DNA of 64,000 nucleotides from Strix aluco. Taxonomy: Eukaryota > Chordata > Aves > Strigiformes > Strigidae. A model generated the notes under the pieces. It worked only from the letters and a program-made list of their open reading frames with translations, was not told where the DNA came from and did no database searches. This document shows, piece after piece, positions 1 to 10,500 of this stretch. The first letter of the stretch is position 1; the number at the start of each line of letters is the position of its first letter. The stretch is from NCBI RefSeq assembly GCF_031877795.1, contig NC_133970.1, positions 48,614,828-48,678,827 on the forward strand, given 5' to 3'. The position numbers and the translations under genes were made by a program.

Positions 1-237
1 GGGTTGTTCGTTTTACCAGGGGTCAGAGATGCCGATTATGAATGGGCAATCAGAATTAGGGCCTGGACTCCTGTACCCCCGTGTTCAGTAACAAAAGGGT
101 CAAAAATTACTCAGCTTGTTTATTTGACTGCAGCTCCCCCAAATAGTATGCCGAGAAGCCGGGTGACTCACAATTTGGGTCAGCATGTACTCCTCAAGTA
201 TTTTGGGCTCAGACAGGGAGACAAGGTCAACCTCTGA
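1..237 (+). pseudogene. ERVK dUTPase domain, partial
   Basis: Frame of about 77 codons with a dUTPase-like core: LPGVRDADYEWAIRIRAW and KGSKITQLVYL align with the better preserved dUTPase at 18335-19165 (PGLIDSDYTGQIGIMVR and KGDRIAQLIPF). In betaretroviruses this domain is fused upstream of protease and removes dUTP. The N-terminal part lies outside the window. It is followed by a protease fragment as expected for this class. Confidence 0.6.
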
Positions 238-275
238 TAAAATGTGCCCTCACCAAAGCAGAAGAATCTGTTGAA

Positions 276-540
276 ATGACAGGCATTTTACATACTGGTG
301 AGGATGTGGCCATAATATCTGTGAGCAGATTGGCCGTTAGCTCGGGTAACTCAAGTGTTTTTCGGGGTTGGTGGTCATGCTGTAACGTTTCAAAGCAAAG
401 ATCTCATTCATGTAAGGGGCCCAGAAAACTGGGTAGCAAATATTCCTCCATTTATATTGGAAACCCCTATTACATCATGGGGTCATGACTGTATGGCTCG
501 ATGGGAAACTCAAATTGGATCAAATTTGTCTTAATTGCCA
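276..540 (+). pseudogene. ERVK protease remnant
   Basis: Follows the dUTPase fragment. The frame reads HTGEDVAIIS where the intact relatives at 18.5 kb and 44.2 kb have DTGADVTII or DTGVDVTII, so the catalytic Asp is replaced by His. The frame ends at 488 and later sequence matches the protease C-terminus in another frame. A dead aspartic protease; the assignment rests on position and the short motif. Confidence 0.55.
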
Positions 541-1380
541 CTGCAGCACAGCCCACCCCTAAACCCACCCTGAGAGTAACCTGGAAAACAGAATCACCCG
601 TGTGGGTGGGTCAGTGGTTCTTGCCAATCAGGAACAATTAAGTGCAGGACATCTCGTACCTACCACCAGTCCTTGGAACTCCCTGGTGTTTGTTATTTTA
701 AAGAAAAGTGGTAAATGGTGACTTTTACATGATCTCCGACACATTAATGATGCCATGGAGGATATGGGTGCGTTACAGCCAGGAATGCCCTCCCCAACAA
801 CGATTCCCCAAAACTGGCATCTTGTAATAATTGATCTGAAGGATTGATTTTTTCCCCATTCCCTTGCATCCAAATGATGCATCTAAATTTCCCTTCTCTG
901 TTCCCAGTATTAATGTTAATGAACCTGCAAGACGGTACCACTGGGTTGTTTTACCATAAGGCATAAAGAATACTCCCACAATGCAGGTCCCCCAGGCTGT
1001 TATATATCATTATATGGATGACATCCTCATAGCAGCAGAAACACAGGAGATCATGGAAAAGGCTCTTGCTTTACCCAAAGACTCAGTATCTCAAATGGGG
1101 TGACAAATAGCACCTGAAAAGGTACAGAGATCATCACCGTGGCAGTACCTGGAGTGGAGAATTTGTGGAACAGACCATTGTCCCGCAACAGGTTGAACTT
1201 AAAACTGATGTTAAGACTTTAAATGATTGACAGAAACTGTTGGGAGCCATAAATTGGATACAGCTGTTGTTGGGCCTAACTAATGATGATCTGCATAGCT
1301 TGTTTGATATTTTGCGAGGAGATCCCTCACTGACATCACCCAGAGTACTTACAGAGAAAGTGAAACGAGATCTCCACCGT
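541..1380 (+). pseudogene. ERVK reverse transcriptase remnant
   Basis: Three-frame remnant of RT. Pieces matching the intact RT at 15648-18365 are readable: PVWVGQW near 600, a palm region with [13 protein letters not shown] and [14 protein letters not shown] text near 730-800, and the catalytic YHYMDDILIA-like segment near 1008-1035. Several stops and frameshifts break it. The thumb/connection part is visible to about 1390, where sequence jumps directly to integrase, so RNase H is deleted. Confidence 0.65.
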
Positions 1381-1389
1381 GCAGCTAAT

Positions 1390-1800
1390 GCCATCTCAGA
1401 AACACGGTAAGCACGGCTTTCACATGTAATTTTTCCACCAAAACGCCAGGGCAATACAAAACCAGTTTTCTTTATCAAGGCCTCAGGCTGAAGACATCAT
1501 TGCCACTTGCCCTGAGTGCCAGAAGGACTCCCTCTCTTCAACAGCCAGTGGTGTCAACCCTCAGGGACTCACTCCTCAGAATTATGGCAATCTGACGTCG
1601 CTCCCTTTGCTGCATAGGTGCCGTCAATATTGCATCACTTCTCATCACAGATACCAGATCAACAAGAAGTCCAGGGCAAGGCTCAAGTCCTGGAGAGTGG
1701 TAACTGGGCAGGACCATATCCTTTAATAACCTGGGGAAGAGGTTATGTTGTGTCTCCACAGGTCACGGTCCCCGGTGGTTACCGGCAGGGTGTGTGCGAC
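1390..1800 (+). pseudogene. ERVK integrase remnant with internal deletion
   Basis: Starts with the integrase zinc-binding region (FFHQNARA-like, then ATCPECQKDSL) and the beginning of the catalytic core (ELWQSDV), nearly identical to 39665-39880. At about 1615 it jumps to the C-terminal DNA-binding part (ESGNWAGPYPLITWGRGY, frame 1618-1926; compare [17 protein letters not shown] at 15.85 kb). The catalytic core between the first Asp and the C-terminal domain is missing. Confidence 0.65.
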
Positions 1801-1859
1801 CACACCCGAGGCGTGAGAGGCAGCTTTTGGTGGACACTCAGGAGCCGGCTGTGGGTGCT

Positions 1860-2150
1860 GTGGGTGCCCCTGTGCCAACAGTTTGCGGTCTCTTCGACTG
1901 ATCATTTAAGCAGAATGTATGGGTAATGCTTGCTGCTGCAACGGGAGCAAATACACTATCTCTGTCCTTAATCACACTGCAGTTGCCAACTCTTTTAAGA
2001 GAAAATGCTGACAGTAATTGTAACTCCTTGATGACATATATAGGCTTACTAGTCACTAGTGAAAGATGTAGCTTAGACAAAATGTACTTATTAATAAGGA
2101 TGAAATGCTATAAGAATGTGTGTATTCAACTTGCTTTCTTTAGCCATATT
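1860..2150 (+). pseudogene. Possible ERVK env N-terminal remnant
   Basis: Around 1910-1975 the translation KQNVWVMLAAATGANTLSLS resembles the N-terminal surface-subunit text of the ERVK env at 41.4 kb ([19 protein letters not shown]) and of the one near 15.0 kb (TNIWVTWANTAGMSDFCLS). The rest to about 2150 has no clear match. Assigned mainly on that short match and position after integrase. Confidence 0.4.
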
Positions 2151-2600
2151 AAGAATTAGGAACTCAAGTGTTTAACCTTATTATTAAACTCCCTTGGTTT
2201 TCCCCCTTGAGTGGTGGCCAGGCTCTGGGTGGAACCCAACAGGAGGATGAAATCAGATGTTTCCGCTCAAAGAAAATTGCCAGTTATTTTGGCCTGCTGA
2301 TTTAGATATATGAGGCTGGACCTGCTTGCAGCGATGTTGGATGCCTCACCTACGGATGGACGCATCGCGTAGGATTTCCGGTTTGCGAGGAAGGGCACTC
2401 TAAATTCTCGCTGCATCCAGGGTTCCCCAGCAATTGCGGATCTGAATGTTAGCACCCCATTAAGTAAGTGTGCTATTCCGTATTTTGCCGTACTATTTAT
2501 TTTTGTAGCATTTAGTCATATCCCTTAGTTATGGGTATTGAAATTAGCCTACTCTTTTTACCTAGTAACTGTAACTGCTGTATTGTTTCTAGCGGTCTGT
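2150..2600 (+). mobile_element. LTR fragment related to the solo LTR at 8901-9834
   Basis: From about 2170 the sequence tracks 9340-9800 at moderate similarity: the ggccaggctctggg block, a TATA-like element (agatatatgagg, 2304), ggatggacgca-cgcgtaggatttcc, and a T-rich tail. Neither end nor a target duplication could be placed, so this is a truncated or strongly diverged copy in plus orientation. Confidence 0.55.
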
Positions 2601-2707
2601 AAAACTGTTTTAAGTATGATGCCTTTTTTGAAGTTTGCCTAACCCTTGATTCATAAAGTCTCAAAATAAGTGTTGCAGGTGCTGCTGCAAAACAAAGAAA
2701 GGGGAGA

Positions 2708-2925
2708 TGTGGGAGGCATTGGCCTGTCAGCCTTACACAGCCTCTAAGCAATAGCTAGGGTTGATGAAGAACAGGCCTTGGAAGATAGGTAAGAAACTGC
2801 TGAGTTGTGCCAAGGTAGCAGGCAAGAACAGTGGACAGCTGCAACACTGAACTGCGAAAAAGTACTAAGCTGTGAGAAGTTACCATCACGGTAGGGCGGA
2901 ATGAGCCAGGGAATATAAGAAATTA
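2708..2925 (+). mobile_element. ERVK LTR, 5' part only (same family as 36727-37120)
   Basis: Begins TGTGGGAGGC immediately after a polypurine tract, as a 3' LTR should, and matches the first ~180 bp of the LTR at 36727 (ggcctgtcag, acaggccttgg, gagttgtgccaagg, gctgtgagaagttacc). It diverges at about 2900 and joins integrase sequence of another ERVK at about 2926, so U5 is lost. Confidence 0.7.
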
Positions 2926-3424
2926 GTTCAATTGACCCGTGAAACTGATAATGGACCAGCCTATACCTCTCAAAAATTTGCTCTTTTTTGTCAACTCTGG
3001 GGTATATGTCACATCACAGGTATACCACATTCCCCCACGGGGCAAGCTATAGTGGAGAGAGCGCATCAAAACTTTAAAAGCGCTTTTGCAAAAACAAGAA
3101 GGGGGAGAGGTCTTGGCTGCTGCAGAACCATTTGCAAAAGCGGTGTATGTGTTAAAGTACTTACAGCTCACAGGTGATAGGGAGGAACCACCAGTAGTAA
3201 TACATACTATGGATCTGAAATCTGATATAAGCCGGTGTGGAGATGGTGCTTTTGCTCAGTACAAAGATGTTGCTATAGGAGAGTGGAAAGGACCTGTGGA
3301 ACTAACAATGACGGGTCGAGGCTGTGCCTGCGTTATTACCGATACCGGCACTAGATGGGCTCCGAGTCGATGGGTGCGACCCTGGAAAAAGGAAGTTAAG
3401 AAAGATGAAACAGAAACCGAATGA
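2926..3424 (+). pseudogene. ERVK integrase, catalytic core to C-terminus, frameshifted
   Basis: Frame 2932-3177 carries the second catalytic Asp (TRETDNGPAY) and the Glu (GQAIVERAH) of the D,D-35-E triad. The frame then shifts, and 3086-3424 carries the C-terminal part (GEWKGPVELTMTGRGCACVI, RWAPSRWVRPW). The N-terminal zinc domain and first Asp are absent. Confidence 0.7.
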
Positions 3425-3433
3425 GATAGTAAC

Positions 3434-4781
3434 TTGGAGCGAGGGTTATGTTTGTGTTTTCACAGATGCCGGCTCTCGCTGGGTTCCTGCTTGGTGTTCA
3501 GCCTGTATTGGAACCTGTCTCAGGGTGAAGGATGGGTGGTCTCACAACCAAACGCCACCGCAAGCCCTGAAAATCCGTTCTCTACGTGCTTGGTAGAAAT
3601 ACCTGTGGATACATGGCCGAACCCACTGCAGTTCCCGAATCTCTGTGGCTCTCCAGAAAATTGTACAAAAAACTGGGATGGTGTGTATGCACACCTCCCG
3701 CAAGTTACCCAGGAACCCCAGGAGCTAGAATTATTAGGATCTGTTATGATGGATGCTTGTGTTATTTTTCAATTACCCTTATAACAAGACTGCTCGCCAA
3801 GGTCAAAATGTTAATGCAACCAGTATTGTTTATCACAATGCTACTGCGTGGTGTAATTATACTGCACTTAACACTTCACGATCCTCTGTTGCTCCTCTCG
3901 TGCTACCTCCTGGTGTGTTTTTAATCTGTGGAGATCGTGCCTGAGGAGGCGTTCCATCTAAACTGAATGGAGGCCCGTGTAGCCTCAGACACCTCACGTT
4001 ACTAACACCAAACATATCAATGATTTTGACCATGACTTGAAAGCATAAGCGAGTCCAGAGGACTGTTCATCAGTTTAGCAGTTCCTGTCGCGATAACATT
4101 GAATTTTGGAATCCAGGAGAAATCATACCGGCCTCCGTGTTAGCACCAGGAGTTGGTGTTGCAAATGCTTTAACTACTTAAAATAAATTAGGGTGTTGGC
4201 TTAGCAAACAAACTAATGCTACTTCTTTAGCTTTAAGTGGTCTTTTAACTGATGCTGATAGTGTCAGACATGCTACGTTACAAAATAGAGCTGCGATTGA
4301 TTTGTTGCTTCTAGCGCAAGGACATGGTTGTGCTGAATTTGGAGGAATGTGCTGTATGAATCTATCCGATCATTCAGAATCTATCTTTAAAAGCATTCAG
4401 CAATTGAAGGATGGAGTCAAACGCTTAACAGAAGATGATGGCTTGGACTGGCTGACAAGGATGGTTAAAGGTTGGGGATTATCTGGTTGGTTGAAAACAT
4501 TAATCAAAACTGTAGGGGTAGTCCTTTTGATTGTAGTGACTGTGCTCTTAATGTCACCTTGCCTTATTGGCCTTCTGCAAAGGGCCCTGCAGAGGACTGT
4601 CGGTGCAATGTTTTTAGCACAGGACCACAGGGGGGTCTGGATCACTCAAAACCAAAAAGGGGGATTTGTGGAATGGCTGGAAAACAACGGACATGTTGTG
4701 AGCGATCCAGACCAAGGGGCCTCACTGTACCAGCAAGCTGCAGCTGTGTTCAAGGACATAAGCAAGGCCGAGACGGCCTGA
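3434..4781 (+). pseudogene. ERVK env remnant (SU and TM), broken
   Basis: Surface part reads in changing frames (3434-3784, 3753-3944), with [11 protein letters not shown] and [17 protein letters not shown] as in the env at 41.2 kb; an in-frame TGA at 3942-3944 stands where that copy has Trp. The transmembrane part (about 4180-4781) has a LQNRAA segment, a C-x6-CC motif (C-AEFGGM-CC), a heptad-rich stretch and a membrane span (about 4500-4590). The frame ends inside the LTR: its last 38 codons lie in U3 (4667-4781). Gamma/type-D-like TM combined with betaretroviral pol is usual in type D viruses. Several stops and shifts make it nonfunctional. Confidence 0.7.
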
Positions 4782-5046
4782 GAAACTACATTCCTGGCCA
4801 AAAGATAAAGAAGTCGGACTGTTCAAAACAGGGGGTCTACCTGGGGGGAGAGCAGCGCGTGGACACCACACCGGGACCAATCATAGAGGGCAGAAGGGCA
4901 CGTGAACAAGTAGCTTTAGCATATTAGCAAGAAGATAGCGGCACGTGAAGCTTGAGATAGAGTATAAATTGCTGTGTAGCCTTTAATAAAGCGGCATCAA
5001 CTTGATCACATTGATTGTCTAAGTTGTGTCTGGGACTTCTGCGTCA
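4667..5046 (+). mobile_element. ERVK 3' LTR
   Basis: Starts TGTGGAATGG right after the polypurine tract. TATA box (tataaa, 4963-4968) and polyadenylation signal (aataaa, 4985-4990) are 16 bp apart, implying a very short R. The 3' end (…TTCTGCGTCA, 5046) is a best guess from the terminal CA. The first 115 bp also encode the env C-terminus. No 5' partner in the window, so no target duplication can be checked. Confidence 0.65.
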
Positions 5047-5179
5047 GATGATAGAGCCAATGCCAATGTGTACCTCCTCCTATGTTAGTCACATGATGTA
5101 AGTGTCATGCTGTTATAATGCATGAACCTTATGATTTCTGTAGTATTTCATGTCTTGTCTTTGGCTTGCTACATCCAAT

Positions 5180-5526
5180 TGTCCTGGTTTAGCCAGGATA
5201 GGGTTAAGTTTCCCCAGCAGTGAGGGGAAGCTCTAGCTGGGTTATTCATATACCATGCTGACATCACATCCTGGCGCCATAGCGCGGGAAGAATCGTTGA
5301 GCGTGGGGTTTGTACAACCGGTCTTCTCCCTGCTGTATTTGGTAGATACCTTGCTCTGTCCATTGTTATTACTGTTATTGTTATAGTTATTGTTTGTTGT
5401 GTTGCTGTTGCACTGTTGTATTAAACCTGTCCTTATCTCAGCCCCGGGCTTTGTATCTCACTCCCTTTGTGGGGGAGGGGCAGCGGCCGCGTGGTCTCAG
5501 ACCCCGGCAGGGGCTAAACCACCACA
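5180..5526 (+). mobile_element. ERVL 5' LTR
   Basis: 347 bp, TGTCCTGG…ACCACA. The tip forms a perfect inverted repeat (tcctgg-tttag-ccagga). A T/A-rich stretch of ttattgttat type lies before ttgtattaaacc. The 3' end is set by the primer site 4 bp downstream. No clear TATA box. Confidence 0.85.
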
Positions 5527-5530
5527 ACTT

Positions 5531-5548
5531 TGGCGCCCAACGTGGGGC
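5531..5548 (+). promoter_or_regulatory. Primer-binding site, tRNA-Lys type
   Basis: TGGCGCCCAACGTGGGGC, an exact match to the tRNA-Lys1,2-type site, 4 bp after the LTR. Confidence 0.9.
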
Positions 5549-5654
5549 TGGAGAAGACTGAGATAAGGACAAAAGGAGAAGTGTGTTAGAGCAATCTGTT
5601 AGGTGTAATTTTTTTTCTGTTTTTACTTGTATTGTTTGATAAGAAACGTTTGCA

Positions 5655-7511
5655 ATGCTGGGCAATTTGCTTGCGTGGTGGGGCTGGATTAATCCTTATA
5701 TCCCCTGAGTGTTCCCAGTGCTGGTGCTTGTTCTCGGTGGAAAATGTATCAAGGGTCTTGTTCTGCTCTACTGGTTACTGTCTGCTTATAATGGGCTCGT
5801 TTCGCTGCTTGTGGGGGTGCACCGCTACCTGTTTGCTGCCTGGTCTTTTGTTTGGGGTCTCACCCCCTCTATGGGTGAGCCAGGGGAAGAGATTCTCTCG
5901 GTTTTTGAGAGTTTCAGCTATCCCTGGAGCACCCAGGCCAGTGTGTTTGCGGCACAATGCTTTCTGAATGTCTGCCAGATCTTGTTTTGGGCCATGCGGT
6001 ACTTCTCCAACAATAGCACCACCCGGAAACCTGCCCCGGGGGCAGATAGCTATAAATGGCAAGGTGTGTGGGAAAAGATGGGCAAGTGCCTGAGTCAGTG
6101 GTCACCCCCAATGCTTTGGGATCTCACTCCCGAACAAGTGCAGAGTCCTGATAAACTGGTGGAGTGTTTGGAAAAGGTGTGCTGCCAATCTGACAAACCC
6201 CGGGAGACACAAGTCGTTGCGATGTGCTGGGGGCTTGCCCATGCCTACCGTGTCATCTTTAACGCTGTTCACTGACCTCAAGGGGGAGAGAGAGCTGCAG
6301 GGTCTGAAAGTGAACCTGCTGGTACAGCAGCTGGGCCAGGGGGACAGGCAGTGCCAGTACCGGTCGCCTCCACCAGCACAGCAGCTGGGCCAGAGGGACA
6401 AGCAGTACCAGTATCAGTTGCCCTGATACGGAAAACCAAATATACCAAAAAATCCCCTCGCAGTGCACAGGGTGATAATGAACCAGGCCCATCACGAGAG
6501 CAGGAGGAAGAGCCGGAGGTAACCATCCGATCTCTATCCCTCAGTGAGTTGCGAGATATGCGGAAGGATTTCGGCCGCAGTCCAGGTGAGCAAATTTGCA
6601 CCTGGTTGCTCCGGTGCTGGGATAGTGGAGCTGCTGGTTTGGAATTGGAGGGGAGAGAGGCCAAGCAGGTGGGACCTTTAGCCAAGCAGGCTGGTATTGA
6701 CAAGGCAATAGGGAAACAGGCTCAAACCCTCAGCCTTTGGAGGTGACTCCTGCTCACTGTGAGGGAGAGGTACCCCTACAAGGATGATGCTCTATGTCGG
6801 TTGGGCAAGTGGACCGACATGGAGAAAGGCATCCAAAACCTCAGGGAAATGGCTGTGTTTGACATGATCTATGGTGATCTGAATGATGAGCAGTCACCAT
6901 TGGATCCAGATCAGGTCCCTTGCACACAGCTGATGTGGGGGAAGTTCCTGCAAAGTGGACCAGAGGGACATTCCAAAGCATTAGCAGTAGCATCCTGGTG
7001 GCGAGACACCCAGACTCAGACAGTGGATGAAGTGATTATCCAGCTCCGGCACTATGAGGGGAGTCTCCCTTCCTCCCAACATGCTTTGGTTTCAGCCGTA
7101 GAGGAACTGTCTCAGAGGCTCCAGAAAGTGGAACAGGACATGTCCTATGTTCCACCTGCACAGGCCGATGTCTCAGCTATTAGAAGCAGGCGTTTCCCCA
7201 CCCAAGAGAAGGGCAGTGGAAGGTACACACCACGGGGCACCCTGTGGTTCTTCCTCTGCCAGCATGGGGAAAACATGAGGAGGTGGCATGGACAGCCCAC
7301 TCCCGCCCCAGCTGCACGAGTACAGCAACAGAAAGGGAAGACCACCATGAAAGGGGAGTCTTCCAAGAGAGATGCAGCTCCAGTGTCTAGTCAGAAATCC
7401 CCCAGACAGAATAGAATGGCCAACAGTATGCTTGACCCTCTTGAGGGGACCAGGAAGTCATTCTTGCAGGAGTCACTCTTAGATCAAGTGAGTGATGGTG
7501 AGCAGGATTAG
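5655..7511 (+). pseudogene. ERVL gag, one frame with three internal stops
   Basis: ATG at 5655 starts MLGN and is stopped after 17 codons (TGA 5706-5708); the same frame continues with further TGAs at 6273-6275 and 6744-6746 and ends at the natural UAG (7509-7511). The N-terminal ~60 residues are strongly hydrophobic instead of carrying a myristoylation start. The middle has the ERVL Gag block SLSELRDMRKDF…WLLRCWDSGA, matching SELRDLRKDY…WLLRCWDNGA in the open gag at 46984-48573; there Arg-Leu replaces the 6744 stop. A 54-bp direct duplication (6325/6379) adds 18 codons. The C-terminus is basic and Ser/Pro-rich without a CCHC knuckle. Confidence 0.8.
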
Positions 7512-10500
7512 AGGGGCCCTGCCTCCAGCCAGGTGGAGGAAAGGGATAATCGGATTTACTGGAAGGTGTGGATCCGATGGCCTGGCACATCAGACCCACA
7601 AGAATATAAGGCCTTGGTAGACACTGGCGCACAGTGCACCCTGATGCCATCAAGCCACAGTGGGGTTGAACCCGTCTGCATCTGCGGAGTGACAGGGGGG
7701 TCCCAACAGCTGACCCTATTAGAGGCTGAAGTAAGCTTAACTGGGAAGGACTGGCATAAGCACCCCATTGTGACTGGCCCAGATGCCCCGTGCATCCTAG
7801 GTATAGACTACCTCAGGAGAGGGTACTTTAAAGACCCAAAAGGGTACCGGTGGGCCTTTGGTATAGCTGCCCTGGAGGAGGTTGAGCAATTGTCCACCTT
7901 ACCCGGCCTCTCAGAGGACCCCTCGGTGGTGGGGTCGCTTAAGGTTGAAGAGCAGCGAGTGCCAATTGCCACCAAGACGGTGCACCGGCGGCAGTACCGC
8001 ACTAACCGAGATTCCCTGGTCCCCATCCATCAGCTGATCCGTCGACTAGAAAGCCAGAAGGTGATCAGCAAGACTCATTCACCCTTCAACAGCCCTATAT
8101 GGCCAGTGAGAAAACCTAATGGCGAATGGAGACTGACCGTGGACTACCGTGGCCTGAATGAAGTTACGCCAGCGATGAGTGCTGCAGTGCCGGACATGCT
8201 AGAGCTCCAGTATGAGCTGGAGTCGAAGGCAGCCAAGTGGTACGCCACGATTGACATCGCTAACGCGTTCTTCTCCATCCCAATAGCACCAGAGTGCAGG
8301 CCACAGTTTGCGTTCCCTTGGAGGGGTATCCAGTACACCTGGAATCGATTGCCCCAGGGGTGGAAACACAGCTCCACCATTTGCCATAGACTGGTCCATA
8401 CTGCACTGGAGAAAGGTGGGGCTCCAGAACACCTGCAGTTCATTGATGATATCATTGTATGGGGGGACACAGCTGAGGAAGTCTTTGAGAAAGGAAAGAA
8501 GGTAATTGAAATCCTCCTGAAGGCTGGTTTTGCTATCAAGCAACAGAAAGTTAAGGGGCCTGGAAGGGAGATTCAGTTCCTAGGAATAAAATGGCAAGAT
8601 GGGCGTCGCCACATCCCAATGGAGGTGATAAACAAGATAACAGCCATGGCCCCACCAACCACCAAAAAGGAGACTCAGTCTTTCCTGGGCGCTGTGGGGT
8701 TCTGGAGGATGCACATCCCAAACTACAGCCTGATTGTGAGCCCTCTCTACCACGTAACCCGCAAGAAGAACGATTTTAAATGGGGCCCAGAGCAACAACA
8801 AGCCTTTGAACAAATTAAGCAGGAGATTACCCAGGCAGTGGCCCTCGGGCTAGTCCAGGCAGGGCAGGGGATTAAGAACGTGCTCTACACTGCAGCCGGG
8901 TGAAGTGCTAAGGCTTGGACCATAGGCCCAAGCCAGAATTGACCTATAGATGAATCCTGTATATTTTAGAACTGATAACCATTGTGCTAACAGGTATTAT
9001 ACTGAGTTATAACAAACCACCTATTCTGATGTAAACGGTGGAAGTGTTGAAGCCTGAGCAACAGGCCCTGAACCGAAACTGTTAACTCAGTATGTAATCC
9101 CTAATGAAATATGCATGGAGGATGCAGCTACCTTGAAAGTATCTTTCCGTTCCTCGTATGTGAATAGAACAACAGAGTCACGGAGGCAGGTGTCTGACTC
9201 CGAGGCCTGATGTGATGAATGTATCTTCCCCTTCCTTTTTATATGAATAGGGTAACAGAGTCATGGAGGCAGGTGCCTGTCTCCAAGACCTGATGTGAGA
9301 CCTTGTGCATAATCCGATCAGATAAGCAGAGAAATTCCCTTAGTTTCTTCCTTGAGCCCTGGCCAGGCTCTGGGGGGAACCTAATGTGAGATGGAAACCA
9401 GATATTTCCACTCAAAACAAAGGTGCCAGCTATTCTGGCTTAATGATTTTTAGCATATAAGGCTGGGCCCGCTCACAGCGACTTTGGAAGCCTCACCTAT
9501 GAGTGGACGCACCGCGTAGGATTTCCCACTTGCAGGGACAGGCTCTCCAAATCCTCGCTGTAACCGGGGCTGCCCAGCGCCTGTGGGTCTGGGTGATGGT
9601 AACGGGTGCAAGTGGTGATGGGTCTTTCTTAATCACTATTCTCTCTCTCTCAGGTAGCAATGATTTGATGCATTACCCTGTATTTTCCTACTTGTTTAAG
9701 TGCACTATTCTGTCTTTTCTTACTGTATGTTTTCTGTATTATTTTGTTACATTATTTTGTTATTTCTAGTAAAATACGCCTGCTCTTTTCACTCTGGTGT
9801 CTGAGTTTAATTGATATCCCTGATCAGCAAAACACCGGGGAGAATGGCCCTTCCTGGAGCCTTTGGCAGAGAGCAGATAGGGAATCCCGAGGCCGACCTC
9901 TAGGCTTTTGGAGCCGGGGATACAAAGGCTCTGAAGCTAACTATACCCTGACTGAGAAGGAGATACTGGCAGCGTACGAAGGAATTCGAGCTGCCTCAGA
10001 AGTGGTCGGCACTGAGACACAGCTCCTCCTGGCACCCCGACTGCCGGTGCTGGGATGGATGTTCAAAGGAAAGGCTCCCTCCACACATCATGCAACAGAT
10101 GCCACGTGGAGTAAATGGGTTGCGTTGATAACACAACGGGCTCGAATAGGGAACCTCAACCCCCCAGGATTAGTGGAAATGATCATGAACTGGCCAGAGA
10201 GCAAAGATGCTGGGATGTCACCAGAACAGGAGGTGAAACGTGCTGAGGAGGCCCCACCATATAACGAGCTGCCAGAGGAGGAGAAGCGATATGCCCTGTT
10301 CACTGATGGGTCTTGTCGCATTGTGGGAAAACATCGACGATGGAAGGCTGCGGTGTGGCATCCCACATGAGAAACCACTGAAGCTGTGGAGGGACAAGGT
10401 GAATCGAGCCAGTTCGCAGAGGTGAAAACCATCCAATTGGCTTTGGAGTTTGTTGAGCGAGAAAAGTGGCCGAGGCTCTATATCTACACTGACTCGTGGG

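Larger units (their letters stand above)
1..2707 (+). mobile_element. ERVK (class II) remnant, pol to env, 5' end outside window
   Basis: Decayed plus-strand betaretrovirus-like provirus. In order it holds fragments of dUTPase, protease, reverse transcriptase, integrase and the start of env, then a polypurine tract (aaagaaaggggaga) directly before an LTR at 2708. The reading frame changes many times and a large part of pol between RT and integrase is deleted. The integrase piece (about 1390-1610) is nearly identical to 39665-39880 in the ERVK at 36727-39898, and both carry the same LTR family, so the two are copies of one lineage. A fragment of an unrelated LTR lies inside it (about 2150-2600). 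Confidence 0.8.
2926..5046 (+). mobile_element. ERVK remnant: integrase C-terminal part, env and 3' LTR
   Basis: Second plus-strand class II fragment, 5'-truncated inside integrase and joined to the broken LTR before it. Order: integrase (2926-3424), env surface subunit (about 3434-4030), transmembrane subunit (about 4030-4781), polypurine tract (accaaaaaggggg, 4651-4663) and an LTR (4667-5046) of a type not seen elsewhere in the window. Its env is closest to that of the minus-strand ERVK at 39899-46756 although the LTRs differ. Confidence 0.75.
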
